From positions 1 to 64,000 of the forward strand of contig JAJDOG010000040.1 in the NCBI GenBank assembly GCA_022340285.1: a stretch of DNA of 64,000 nucleotides, in the 5' to 3' direction. Source of the DNA: Betaproteobacteria bacterium. GTDB lineage: Bacteria; Pseudomonadota; Gammaproteobacteria; Burkholderiales; SG8-39. Position 1 is the first letter of the stretch. The number at the start of each line of letters is the position of its first letter. Positions 8,916 through 22,078 of this stretch are shown here, piece by piece. The position numbers were made by a program, and so were the translations under genes. The notes under the pieces were generated by a model. It searched no databases, had not been told where the DNA came from, and worked only from the letters and a program-made list of their open reading frames with translations.

Positions 8916-9974
8916 TCAGGTGCCACCCCGTGCGGCATGCCATGCCCGCCGCACGAGTCTGAAGAGGGGCGCCGTCGTCGTGACCAGCATGATGACCCGC
9001 GTTACATGGGCCGCCGTGACCATGGGGACACCGAGCTGCAGGACCTTGGCCGTGATGCACATCTCCGCAATGCCTCCCGGTGCGGTCGCGAGGATCATGG
9101 TGGGCACGGCCAGCCCGCTCGCCCGCGCGATTCCTGCGCCGAAAATGGCCGAAAGACCGATGGCAGCGATGGTGCTGACGCATACGACGAGGGCGAATTT
9201 CGGCGCGTGCCGCATGAATTCCCGCTCGAAGCGCGATCCAAGCGCGCAGCCGAGCAGCAGCTGCCCCGCATTGCTGACCGGGCGGGGAACGGCCGACCAC
9301 TGAAACCCCGCAGCGGTCAGCCCGATGGAGACTGCCAACGCACCGAGCAACCACGCATTCGGCAGGTTGAGCCGTGACATGAGAAAGCCGCCAGTCGTCG
9401 TGCACGCGAATAGCAGCACGAGCCCCCGTGCATCCACCGACTTGCCGGCCGGAACGACGAGATCTGTCCCATGAACGCCGAGGAACGTGAACGCGAAAGG
9501 AACCACCACCACGACCAGAAGGATCCGAAGGGACTGTGCCAGGGCAATGCGATCTGGCTTCGCCCCGAACCGCTCGCCGAGTATCGCCATCTCGGTCGCC
9601 CCGCCCGGGACGCTCGCGAAGAACGCCGTGGTCCGGTCCGTATCGGTCAGCCGAGAGATCGGGTAGGCGCCGAGGTACGCGAGCGCGGTGGCGAAGAGCG
9701 CCGCCGCAACCAGCACCTGCCACTTTCCGAGCACTTCTTGTGTCACGACGGGTGTGAAGTAGAGTCCGAGCGCCGTGGCGATGATGATCTGCCCGACTTC
9801 GCGCCCACCCCGCGGCGCGGTGACGTCCGCGCCGGAAAACCTGAGGGTCGCCATGGCGAGCAGCGGCCCGATCATCCAGGGGAGCGGCGTACCCAGCGAC
9901 TGGGACAGCGCGCCCGCGATGACACACGCCCCGAAGCCCGCGACGACCGACCGGCTGGGCCAGCGCCCGCGCAT
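8916..9974 (-). CDS. AbrB family membrane protein (PF05145, 'ammonia monooxygenase'-type)
   Basis: A 352-residue integral membrane protein with two homologous halves, each ending in the same signature: ASVPGGATEMAILGERFG in the first half and ATAPGGIAEMCITAKVLQ in the second, each followed by long hydrophobic helices. This internal duplication is characteristic of the AbrB membrane family (unrelated to the DNA-binding AbrB of Bacillus), thought to be transporters or regulators of membrane processes; the function is not established. The start at 9974 follows GGGAGG. The gene begins 31 bp after mnmE and may be cotranscribed with it. Confidence 0.82.
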   Translation of the reverse strand: MRGRWPSRSVVAGFGACVIAGALSQSLGTPLPWMIGPLLAMATLRFSGADVTAPRGGREVGQIIIATALGLYFTPVVTQEVLGKWQVLVAAALFATALAYLGAYPISRLTDTDRTTAFFASVPGGATEMAILGERFGAKPDRIALAQSLRILLVVVVVPFAFTFLGVHGTDLVVPAGKSVDARGLVLLFACTTTGGFLMSRLNLPNAWLLGALAVSIGLTAAGFQWSAVPRPVSNAGQLLLGCALGSRFEREFMRHAPKFALVVCVSTIAAIGLSAIFGAGIARASGLAVPTMILATAPGGIAEMCITAKVLQLGVPMVTAAHVTRVIMLVTTTAPLFRLVRRAWHAARGGT

Positions 9975-10005
9975 CCACGACTTCACCTCCCGCCCTTCCG
10001 CACCG

Positions 10006-11352
10006 TCATTTACCGATGCAGAAGCGCGAGAAGATCTCGCCCAGCAGATCGTCGGCCGTGAACTCGCCCGTGATGCCCTCCAGGTCACGCTGCGCGAGCC
10101 GCAATTCCTCCGCAAAGAGTTCAACCTGGTCAAACAGACCTTCAGCCGTCGCGAGTCGCGTGGACGCCTGGCGCAGCGCCTGCAAGTGCCGTTCCCGGGC
10201 CATGAAGACACTCTCCGCGGAGGATTCCCAGCCGACGAGCGTGAGGAGCGTCTTCTTGAGGCGATCCAGCCCTTCGCCGGTCTTCGCGGAGGTGAAGACG
10301 TGCACGGCGCTGCCGGCTTCCTCTAGGTCAGTTCGCTCGTCCATGAGGTCCAGCTTGTTGTGCACCACTACGCGCTTGAGTCGTGCAGGGATTCTGGCCA
10401 CGATCGCCTCATCCGCGGCCGTGACTCCCACCCGGGCATCCACGATCAAGAGCAGCAGATCGGCCCGTTCGATCTCGCTCCAGGTTCGCGAGATGCCGAT
10501 CTGCTCGACCTCGTCGCGCGCATCCCTGAGACCCGCGGTATCCACAATGTTCAGCGGTACCCCCTCGAACTGGATCGCCTGACGGACCGTGTCGCGCGTC
10601 GTTCCAGGGATCGCAGTGACGATCGCCAGCTCTTCGCCGGCAAGCCGATTGAGCAGGCTCGACTTGCCGACGTTGGGTTGGCCCGCGAGAACGACGTTCA
10701 TGCCACTACGAAGGAGGCTCCCCTGACGGGCGCGCCCGAGCGCGCTAGCAAGCGCGTTGCGCACATCCGCGAGGCGCCGGCGCGCATCGGCGCGGTCCAG
10801 CGGATCGAGCTCCTCCTCCGGAAAATCCAGCGTCGCCTCGACAAGCATCCGCAGTTCCACGAGACCTTCCGTTACCTCGCGCACCGCCGCCGAAAAATCG
10901 CCCTGAAGCGCCCGAACAGCACACCGCGCGGCCGAATCGGTTGCGGCTTCGATGACGTCCGCCACGGCCTCCGCCTGGGCGAGATCCAACTTGTCGTTGA
11001 GATACGCGCGCCGCGTGAACTCGCCCGGCTCCGCGAGGCGAGCACCGACCTCCAGCGCGCGCCCGAGCACCATTTGCAGAACGACTGGACCGCCATGGCC
11101 GTGTAACTCGAGCACGTCCTCGCCGGTGTAGGAATGCGGGGCCGGGAAGAAGAGCGCGATGCAATCGTCGAGTGCCGCTCCTGCACCGTCGACAATCGTT
11201 GCGCGGGTCGCTCGTCGTGGCGCGGGAATCTTGCCGATCAACTGCTCGGCAAGGGCGCTCAGCGCGGGCCCCGAGATGCGCACAATGCCGATGCCGGCGC
11301 GGCCCTGCGCGGTCGCAATAGCCGCAATGATGTCGCTCGAAGGTGCGCCCAT
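10006..11352 (-). CDS. mnmE: MnmE (TrmE), tRNA modification GTPase
   Basis: GTPase that works with MnmG to make cmnm5 at the wobble uridine of tRNAs. The 448-residue protein has the N-terminal formyl-THF-binding domain ([26 protein letters not shown]), a helical domain, and an inserted Ras-like G domain with G1 GQPNVGKS (residues 224-231), G2 [10 protein letters not shown]3 DTAGL and G4 NKLD. The obligatory C-terminal FCIGK, whose cysteine is catalytic, is present. Located after yidC as in most proteobacteria. Confidence 0.98.
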   Translation of the reverse strand: MGAPSSDIIAAIATAQGRAGIGIVRISGPALSALAEQLIGKIPAPRRATRATIVDGAGAALDDCIALFFPAPHSYTGEDVLELHGHGGPVVLQMVLGRALEVGARLAEPGEFTRRAYLNDKLDLAQAEAVADVIEAATDSAARCAVRALQGDFSAAVREVTEGLVELRMLVEATLDFPEEELDPLDRADARRRLADVRNALASALGRARQGSLLRSGMNVVLAGQPNVGKSSLLNRLAGEELAIVTAIPGTTRDTVRQAIQFEGVPLNIVDTAGLRDARDEVEQIGISRTWSEIERADLLLLIVDARVGVTAADEAIVARIPARLKRVVVHNKLDLMDERTDLEEAGSAVHVFTSAKTGEGLDRLKKTLLTLVGWESSAESVFMARERHLQALRQASTRLATAEGLFDQVELFAEELRLAQRDLEGITGEFTADDLLGEIFSRFCIGK

Positions 11353-11432
11353 ATCACGCCATCCACATAGGGCCGCTGACGCACCGGCGACCTCTCACGA
11401 GGGAGATGTAAGCCGGTGTCCGCTGGTTCGCC

Positions 11433-13091
11433 CTACTTGGCGCTGCGCGCCAGCGTGCGCGTAATGTGCCACTGCTGAGTGATCGAAAGAATGTTGTTGA
11501 CAAGCCAGTACAAGACCAAGCCAGCCGGAAAGAAGAAGAACATCACGCCAAACGCGAAGGGCATGATCATCATTACTTTCGCTTGCACCGGGTCTGGCGG
11601 CGTGGGGTTCAGCTTGGTCTGGATGATCATGGACGTCATCATCAGGACAGGCAGGATGTACCAGGGGTCCGGCGACGACAGGTCCGTAATCCAGCCGAAA
11701 AAGGGCGCCTGCCGCAGCTCCACGCTGCCGAGCAATACCCAATACAGCGCGATGAACACGGGGATCTGAACCACGATCGGCAGGCAGCCGCCGAGCGGAT
11801 TAATCTTCTCCTCCTTGTACAGCTCCATCATCGCCTGGTTCATCTTGGCGCGGTCGCCGCCGTACTGCTCGCGGATCTTCGTGAGCCGCGGTGTCACCTT
11901 TTTCATTCGCGCCATCGACTTGTAGCTTGCCGCCGACAACGGATAGAACACCAGCTTGATCAGGACGGTGAGGAGGATGATCGCGACCCCCCAGTTCTTC
12001 ACCACCCCATGAATCCAGTTCAGGAGCCAGAAGATCGGTGCCGCGAGTAACGTGAGCCAACCATAGTCGACTACCAGCTCAAGGCCGGGCGCCACCGTCT
12101 TGAGCGACTCGAGGTCCTGCGGACCGGCGTAAACCGGTACGTCGATTTTCCCGGTTTGACCAGGTGCCACGGTCGAAACAGGGACGATGACGCCCGCGCT
12201 GTAGAGACCTTCCGACACGCGGCGGGTGTAGAACTCCCGCGGGACCTTTCCGGGGGGCACCAGCGCGGTCACGAAGTAGTGCTGAACCATGGCGATCCAG
12301 CCGTTGTCGCTATTCTTCGAGTAGGCGGCTTTGCCTTTTTCGATGTCGTCGAAACTCACCTTCACGTACTTGTCCTGCTCGGTGTACACCGCCGGGCCGT
12401 GGAAGGTCCTCAACATGAATGTGTCGCCTGGTGACGGCTGGTTGTCCCGCGTCACCTGGAAATAAGCGTGCGCGCTTATTGGCTCTGACCCACCATTCAC
12501 GATCTCCTGGGTGATGTCGATGAGGTAGCTCGAGCGCCTGAGCGTATAGGTCTTGATGACGCGTACGCCTTGCGGGCTAGTGGCCTCGAGCTGCACTTCG
12601 AGGCTCTCCTGGCCGGGCTTGAGCGTGTATTCCCTCGCGCTCGAGCTGAACTGGGTCTTGTGATTCGGCAGATCATCACCGATTAGGCCGCTCTGCAACG
12701 CGCTGTGAAACGCCGGACTGAGAAGAACGAAGTTCTTCTTAAGGTCCACCGTGTCCTTATGCTTGAGAAGCTCGAGCCTGACGATGTCGCCGCCGCGCGG
12801 GCTCACGTCCATCTCGACAAGATCCGTTCGCACGCGGATGAGGTCTTGCTGCGGGTGCTCACCGCCAGCCGGCGCGGGCACCCCTGCGTGATCTGCCGCC
12901 GGTTTGGTCGCGCCGTCGCTGGCCGGTATGGACGGCACCGGTACGCCCGGCGGCGCAGTGGCCTTGCCCGCCTGCGACGCAGCTTTCTCCTGAGGTGCAG
13001 GAGGCGGTTGATGCTCGCGTTGCCACGCCTCCCAGAGCATGAGCACCGAGAAGGAGAAGATAATGAAAAGAATCAGACGTTGCGTGTCCAT
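11433..13091 (-). CDS. yidC: YidC membrane protein insertase
   Basis: Inner-membrane insertase (Oxa1/Alb3 family) that inserts proteins alone or with SecYEG. The 552-residue protein has the gammaproteobacterial/betaproteobacterial layout: N-terminal helix (LILFIIFSFSVLMLWEAW), a linker rich in Ala and Pro, a large periplasmic beta-domain, then five conserved helices with the insertase core (KNWGVAIILLTVLIKLVFYPL, PLGGCLPIVVQIPVFIALYW). The ATG at 13091 is preferred over a TTG 9 bp upstream because MDTQRLILF is the usual N-terminus. Confidence 0.97.
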   Translation of the reverse strand: MDTQRLILFIIFSFSVLMLWEAWQREHQPPPAPQEKAASQAGKATAPPGVPVPSIPASDGATKPAADHAGVPAPAGGEHPQQDLIRVRTDLVEMDVSPRGGDIVRLELLKHKDTVDLKKNFVLLSPAFHSALQSGLIGDDLPNHKTQFSSSAREYTLKPGQESLEVQLEATSPQGVRVIKTYTLRRSSYLIDITQEIVNGGSEPISAHAYFQVTRDNQPSPGDTFMLRTFHGPAVYTEQDKYVKVSFDDIEKGKAAYSKNSDNGWIAMVQHYFVTALVPPGKVPREFYTRRVSEGLYSAGVIVPVSTVAPGQTGKIDVPVYAGPQDLESLKTVAPGLELVVDYGWLTLLAAPIFWLLNWIHGVVKNWGVAIILLTVLIKLVFYPLSAASYKSMARMKKVTPRLTKIREQYGGDRAKMNQAMMELYKEEKINPLGGCLPIVVQIPVFIALYWVLLGSVELRQAPFFGWITDLSSPDPWYILPVLMMTSMIIQTKLNPTPPDPVQAKVMMIMPFAFGVMFFFFPAGLVLYWLVNNILSITQQWHITRTLARSAK

Positions 13092-13180
13092 CGGCCTCAA
13101 TCAGATGCGCGGCGCCCGAAGGGGTTGCGCAGCAGTGCGCTGCGTCGGGCTCGGGAATCTCCGTGCGTTACACCCCGAAC

Positions 13181-13429
13181 TCAGCTGCGGTGCGACGACC
13201 CGTCGGGAAAGCCAGCCGGCGGAGGAACCGGATCGAATCCGCCGTGATGCCACGGATGACAACATGCCAGCCGACGCACCGTGAGCCAGCTGCCACGCCA
13301 GACGCCGTGTCGTTGCAGGGCTTCGACCGCGTACGCCGAACACGACGGATCAAAGCGGCAATGCTGCCCAAGAAATGGGCTCAGGGCATATCGATATGCC
13401 TGAATGATCGCGATCAGAATCCTACTCAT
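13181..13429 (-). CDS. yidD: YidD, membrane protein insertion efficiency factor
   Basis: Small (82 residues) membrane-associated protein that assists YidC-dependent insertion. The family core is intact: [20 protein letters not shown] with two cysteines, then [14 protein letters not shown]. The start ATG overlaps the end of rnpA by 8 bp, suggesting translational coupling. The C-terminal tail after DPVP is short and polar. Confidence 0.95.
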   Translation of the reverse strand: MSRILIAIIQAYRYALSPFLGQHCRFDPSCSAYAVEALQRHGVWRGSWLTVRRLACCHPWHHGGFDPVPPPAGFPDGSSHRS

Positions 13430-13763
13430 CCCGGTATGACGCGAACAACGCGTCGATTTCGAGAAACGTTACCGGACGATCTTCGGGCCCGCGGATCAGA
13501 CGCAGGACGAAGTCGTGGCCACCCAATTCTGCCTGACGCCGACGGAATGCCTCGCGTGCCTGGCGCCTGATGCGATTCCGGTCGACCGCTTTCCTCACCA
13601 GTCGCTTCGGAACGACCAGCGCAAGTCGCGGATACCCGAGTGAATTGACACGAGTGTGAAGCACGAAGCGCTGCGCGCGCGCAGTGCGGCCTGACTGGAG
13701 CGCAGCTGCTACGGCGGCGGACTGGAGCCGCTGGATTCGCCGCAGGCGAGCGCCGACCGTCAA
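13422..13763 (-). CDS. rnpA: RnpA, protein subunit of ribonuclease P
   Basis: Binds the RNase P RNA and the 5' leader of pre-tRNAs. The 113-residue protein contains the RNR motif ([19 protein letters not shown]) and the FVL-x5-N strand typical of the family. The start is assigned to a TTG at 13763 that overlaps the rpmH stop codon (TTGA); this gives the usual family length, whereas any upstream start would run through rpmH. Co-transcribed with rpmH, yidD and yidC. Confidence 0.93.
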   Translation of the reverse strand: MTVGARLRRIQRLQSAAVAAALQSGRTARAQRFVLHTRVNSLGYPRLALVVPKRLVRKAVDRNRIRRQAREAFRRRQAELGGHDFVLRLIRGPEDRPVTFLEIDALFASYRDE

Positions 13764-13894
13764 ACAGCCAAGCGAGCGCGCCCTTTCGCCCGTCGGGCAC
13801 GAATGACCGCCCGGCCGCCCCGGGTTCGCATCCTGACCAGGAAACCGTGGGTTCGCTTGCGCCGAACGCGCGAAGGTTGGTACGTGCGCTTCAT
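13760..13894 (-). CDS. rpmH: 50S ribosomal protein L34
   Basis: A 44-residue very basic protein, [18 protein letters not shown], followed by a short Arg/Gly-rich stretch and ending GRARLAV: an unmistakable L34. First gene of the leftward rpmH-rnpA-yidD-yidC operon, divergent from dnaA across 158 bp. Confidence 0.98.
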   Translation of the reverse strand: MKRTYQPSRVRRKRTHGFLVRMRTRGGRAVIRARRAKGRARLAV

Positions 13895-14052
13895 GGGAGA
13901 TTCCTGACGTCGGACATAACCCACTATTAAACCAAGGGGCTGCGAAACCTGTCAACGAAACCGCCATAGCCTGTGGATAACTCATGTCAATCAGCGTATC
14001 ATTCCGGTACTGCAACGTTGATCGATTCCGGGTCCGGCCGAGCCGTTCTGCA
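13895..14052. promoter_or_regulatory. rpmH-dnaA intergenic region with a perfect DnaA box; possible part of oriC
   Basis: Divergent promoter region between rpmH and dnaA. It contains one exact DnaA box (TTATCCACA on the minus strand, 13972-13980) next to an AT-rich segment (CACTATTAAACC, 13922-13933). A single box here could serve dnaA autoregulation, or mark one side of a split origin together with the dnaA-dnaN gap. Gene directions diverge from this point, as expected near oriC. Confidence 0.6.
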
Positions 14053-15402
14053 ATGATGGAAACCCTCTGGGAAGCCTGCACCGCTCGGCTGCAGAAAGAG
14101 CTTCCTTCTCAACAATTTAATACCTGGATTCGGCCGCTTAGACCAGGCGCTGAATCCATTGCCGACAGCGAGCTGGCGCTCATTGCGCCAAATCGCTTCG
14201 TACTTCAGTGGATCAAGGACCGGTTCGTACCGAAAATCGAGGCACTCGCCAGCGAGCTGGCCGGCCATCCCGTGCGCCTTTCGCTAGCGCTTCCGGAGAC
14301 CGACGCCCTCATTGAGCCGCTTGCCACGGCACCGGTCAAAGCGCAGCCCAAGCCCGCAGCGGCCGTCCGCGCGAAGCTTGAGCGCTCCAATCTGATCGGG
14401 GAGTTTACGTTCGATAGCTTCGTGCCGGGCAAGGCCAATCAGCTCGCGCGCGCAGCCGCGCTCCAGGTCGCCGAGAATCCCGGCACGTCCTACAACCCGC
14501 TCTTCATCTACGGGGGGGTCGGCCTTGGCAAGACCCATCTCATCCATGCCGTCGGCAACCATGTGCTGAGCCGGCAGCCGAATGCCAGAGCCCGCTACCT
14601 GCACGCCGCGCAATACATCTCCGACGTCGTCCGTGCATATCAGCAGCGATCATTCGATGCGTTCAAGCGCTACTACCATTCGCTCGACATCCTGTTGATC
14701 GACGATATTCAGTTCTTTACCGGGAAGGATCGCACGCAGGAGGAGTTTTTCTACGCGTTTAACGCGCTCATCGAGACCCATAAGCAGATCATCATCACCT
14801 GCGATACCTATCCGCGCGATATCTCGGGCATCGACGAGCGTCTCAAGACGCGGTTTTCCTGGGGCCTGACGGTCGCGATCGAGCCGCCCGAGCAGGAGAT
14901 GCGCGTGGCTATCGTGCTCAAGAAGGCCGAAGTGCTCGGTGTCGAGCTAGCCGAGGACGTTGCATTCTTTATTGCCAAGCATATCCGCTCGAATGTCCGC
15001 GAGCTCGAGGGTGCACTCAAGAACGTCATCGCATTTTCCCGTTTCAACGGCCGCGATATCACGATCGACCTCGCCAAGGACGCCCTGCGCGACCTGCTTA
15101 CCGTCCACAATCGGCAGATCTCCGTCGAGAACATCCAGAAAACGGTTGCCGAATTCTACAAGATCAAGGTTGCGGATCTGCATGCCAAGAAACGCACGCG
15201 AAACATCGCGCGACCACGGCAGATTGCCATGGCGCTCGCCAAGGAGCTCACCCAGATGAGCCTCCCCGAAATCGGCGATGCCTTCGGCAACCGTGATCAT
15301 ACGACCGTCCTGCACGCCTGTCGCACGATTGCGGCCCTGCGCACCAAGGACACCGAGATCAACCGGGACTTCCATGTTCTGGAACAAACGCTCAAGGGTT
15401 GA
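14053..15402 (+). CDS. dnaA: DnaA, chromosomal replication initiator
   Basis: Binds DnaA boxes and ATP to open oriC. The 449-residue protein shows domain I ([20 protein letters not shown]), a short Pro/Ala linker, the AAA+ domain with Walker A GGVGLGKT (154-161) and Walker [10 protein letters not shown] (214-222), and the C-terminal DNA-binding signature [14 protein letters not shown]. Two consecutive ATGs (14053, 14056) are possible starts; neither has a strong Shine-Dalgarno sequence. An upstream in-frame ATG at 13984 would add 23 residues unlike any DnaA and is rejected. Confidence 0.98.
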   Translation: MMETLWEACTARLQKELPSQQFNTWIRPLRPGAESIADSELALIAPNRFVLQWIKDRFVPKIEALASELAGHPVRLSLALPETDALIEPLATAPVKAQPKPAAAVRAKLERSNLIGEFTFDSFVPGKANQLARAAALQVAENPGTSYNPLFIYGGVGLGKTHLIHAVGNHVLSRQPNARARYLHAAQYISDVVRAYQQRSFDAFKRYYHSLDILLIDDIQFFTGKDRTQEEFFYAFNALIETHKQIIITCDTYPRDISGIDERLKTRFSWGLTVAIEPPEQEMRVAIVLKKAEVLGVELAEDVAFFIAKHIRSNVRELEGALKNVIAFSRFNGRDITIDLAKDALRDLLTVHNRQISVENIQKTVAEFYKIKVADLHAKKRTRNIARPRQIAMALAKELTQMSLPEIGDAFGNRDHTTVLHACRTIAALRTKDTEINRDFHVLEQTLKG

Positions 15403-15600
15403 TGACCGTTGGATATCCTGTCATTCGCTGTGGACATCTTCGCCTACAACATTTCACATCGACCGATTTCCAGGAGTTGCTCACTGGGCGTCCACAGGAA
15501 CGTCCACAGCCATTCCACAACCTAAGCTCTTGACCTCGCGCCATTCGCATGCGTAATCCCCTCTGATGCAGCGCTTCATCATCATCATCAGGAAAAGAAT
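15403..15600. other. dnaA-dnaN intergenic region with clustered DnaA-box-like sites; candidate oriC
   Basis: A 198-bp gap with four degenerate 9-mers ending TCCACA: ATGTCCACA (minus strand, 15429-15437), GCGTCCACA (15488-15496), ACGTCCACA (15500-15508) and CATTCCACA (15511-15519). The last six bases match the DnaA-box core but the 5' parts deviate from TTATCCACA. A short trinucleotide run (CAT)4 at 15577-15588 lies just before the dnaN ribosome binding site. The clustering supports an origin here or split with the rpmH-dnaA gap; it is not proof. Confidence 0.5.
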
Positions 15601-20091
<4,491 letters not shown>

Positions 20092-20308
20092 GGCCGCTCC
20101 GCGTGAATGAGACTCATCACGAAAATCAAGTGGAATGATATGCCAGGGTCCGGCATTCTCGCCGCGGCGTGCGACCCGGGCGGGAACGGTCGGCGATCGC
20201 AGAGGAGCCACTCGTCCCATCGCACCAGGAGTGGGACGAGCCTGCCGTTGCGCGGGTCAGGGGGGACGATTGTCTCCCGAACCCGCCCGGCGTCGCCGCA
20301 TTCGCTTG

Positions 20309-20749
20309 ATGGAAACCCTGATGGACCGAGAAGACGACGGAAAGCCGCCGGCGACCGCGAGCGACGCGGTTGCTCTCGCAACGCGCCTGCTGCGTTTTCA
20401 GGTCGATCTGAGCGGTTGCGCCGGCGACACTGTCAATCGCGATCCCTTCGTCGCCGGATATTTATGGGGGTTCTGCGGTGGGATCCTCGCGGGCCTGCGC
20501 ACGGTCTCTCCGGGGCTATTCCCTCTTCACAGCATGGTGTGCAGAGCCCTGTTCGGCGATCGCGACGGCGCGAGCATGGTGGAACATGTCGCCCGCGTGC
20601 GAGAGACTTCCGCTTTTGTAACGGGCGAGCGGGTGGGATTTGCAGATGCTCTGCGATACGCCATGGAAGGTCATGCAGGAGGTGGCCTCGTCACCCACCT
20701 GGCCGGTGCGATTTCGCGCGACAGGGGTGGGACAGGCCGGCCGGATTAG
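20309..20749 (+). CDS. hypothetical protein, 146 residues
   Basis: Not recognised. From the ATG at 20309 it reads METLMDREDDGKPPATAS, followed by a mixed helical sequence with GYLWGFCGGILAGLRT, a possible short hydrophobic segment. Soluble or peripherally associated; no catalytic motif is visible. The upstream in-frame extension is Arg/Pro-rich and looks non-coding. It is convergent with the methyltransferase-like gene, 16 bp away. Confidence 0.55.
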   Translation: METLMDREDDGKPPATASDAVALATRLLRFQVDLSGCAGDTVNRDPFVAGYLWGFCGGILAGLRTVSPGLFPLHSMVCRALFGDRDGASMVEHVARVRETSAFVTGERVGFADALRYAMEGHAGGGLVTHLAGAISRDRGGTGRPD

Positions 20750-20765
20750 TCTGGGTGGCTGCTGG

Positions 20766-21338
20766 TCAGCGTGCAAGAAACGCGAAATATCCCGCCAGCG
20801 CGTAGAAAGCTGCGACCTGCGCGAGGTTTCGCAATCCGTGATTGCGAACGAAGGTCCCCCAATCGAAATACGCGATCCGGCCCCCGGGATGCGGGGTCAG
20901 ACGCGGCAGGAAGCGCGGGACCGCAGCGCAATATCGCGCGTAGGCATCGCCGAACGTCGGCGCCAGCAGGGCTTCTTCGCGCCGCACACGATTAACCATG
21001 TAGAAGTAGTACACCACCGTGAAGACCCACGGCATCCAGGCATTGCCGGGCAGCATCAGCATTCCCAGCAGCAGGAAATAGCGTCCGAGGTACATGGGAT
21101 TTCGCACCATCGCGTACGGGCCGTTTGCCGCCAGCACCTCATTCTTCTGCAAGCTCGCGAAGCACCACAGTTGGATTGCCTCGCCGAAGAGCGAGACGGC
21201 GAGAGCGGGCACGAACCAGTCGCGCTTCGCGTACCAGATCAGCGCAAACCCGAGCAGGACGAAGAGCGGCACACGCAAGCGCACCAGCGTTCGGCGCAAC
21301 GCAGGATTATTGAAGAGTCCGTGAACGCCCGTTGCCAT
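20766..21338 (-). CDS. isoprenylcysteine carboxyl-methyltransferase-like membrane protein
   Basis: A 190-residue integral membrane protein with several hydrophobic helices and the ICMT/PEMT family signature GPYAMVRNPMYLGRY, which contributes to SAM binding, followed by EEALLAPTFGDAYARYCAAVPRF, the usual C-terminal helix with the EE and Y..Y pattern. Bacterial members methylate unknown acceptors. It starts 11 bp downstream of the kinase-like gene and probably forms an operon with it and topB. Confidence 0.82.
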   Translation of the reverse strand: MATGVHGLFNNPALRRTLVRLRVPLFVLLGFALIWYAKRDWFVPALAVSLFGEAIQLWCFASLQKNEVLAANGPYAMVRNPMYLGRYFLLLGMLMLPGNAWMPWVFTVVYYFYMVNRVRREEALLAPTFGDAYARYCAAVPRFLPRLTPHPGGRIAYFDWGTFVRNHGLRNLAQVAAFYALAGYFAFLAR

Positions 21339-21349
21339 CGCGGCGTGGA

Positions 21350-22078
21350 CTACGCGTCTCCGGGTGGTCGATTCTTGTGATGCTGCGGCTTAAACCCGAA
21401 GTATCCCTTCAATACCCATAGCTTCCGCCAGGAATTCGCGCGGCCCAGAAATGCCAGGCGCTCGGCACCAAGCGAGTCGGGATGGCGATGCGACCAGTGC
21501 TTGTAGACGCCGGCGAGATCCACGCTCACGAGTAGTCGCTTGACGAAGCGTGGTAGTCCGCGAAGCTTGACGTGAGACTGAAAGTCCACCAGGAGCGGCT
21601 CGTCCGCATCGCTCACGAGGATGTTGCCCCCATAGCGCAGGTCCAGGTGCACGATGTTGCGCCGGTGCATCGAAAGGACGACTGCCTCGAGTGCGCGGAA
21701 GAAGTCGGGTGTCGCGCGCTCCGGGCCGGCGTCGGCCATCTCGATCCCCGGAACGAAACGGTACGCGAGCGCATACGCGTCGATGCGGAACGTGTCGGCC
21801 GGAACGCCAGAGAGCCCGCGAAGCCGTTCGAGGGCGGATAGCTCTCGGCTTACCATCAACCTGCCGAGCGTTTCCCGGTATGGGACTGGGCAGTCATGAA
21901 AATCCTTGACGACCCATTTCACGCCAGCATGCTCGTGGACGAATACGGTCGCGTTCGCCCAGCGGCCCTTGTTGAGAATCCGGGCCGTGCCGTTGCCGAG
22001 ATCTGCGCGCGTGAAGGGCTGATCGGTTCGAGGAGCGTTGGCGGTGGCGCTCATCCGCGCGGGCCGGGCGTCACTCAA
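21350..22078 (-). CDS. protein-kinase-like / lipopolysaccharide-kinase-like protein
   Basis: A 242-residue kinase-fold protein. The catalytic-loop motif IVHLDLRYGGNILV (HxD...N) and the metal-binding LLVDFQ (in place of DFG) are clear, and VKWVVKDFHD resembles the ATP-anchoring lysine strand; the glycine-rich loop is degenerate. It is closest in style to small LPS-core or RIO-like kinases; substrate unknown. The start is assigned to a TTG at 22078 that overlaps the topB stop as TTGA; an ATG at 22054 is the alternative and would shorten it by 8 residues. Lies between topB and the carboxyl-methyltransferase-like gene, all leftward. Confidence 0.75.
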   Translation of the reverse strand: MSDARPARMSATANAPRTDQPFTRADLGNGTARILNKGRWANATVFVHEHAGVKWVVKDFHDCPVPYRETLGRLMVSRELSALERLRGLSGVPADTFRIDAYALAYRFVPGIEMADAGPERATPDFFRALEAVVLSMHRRNIVHLDLRYGGNILVSDADEPLLVDFQSHVKLRGLPRFVKRLLVSVDLAGVYKHWSHRHPDSLGAERLAFLGRANSWRKLWVLKGYFGFKPQHHKNRPPGDA

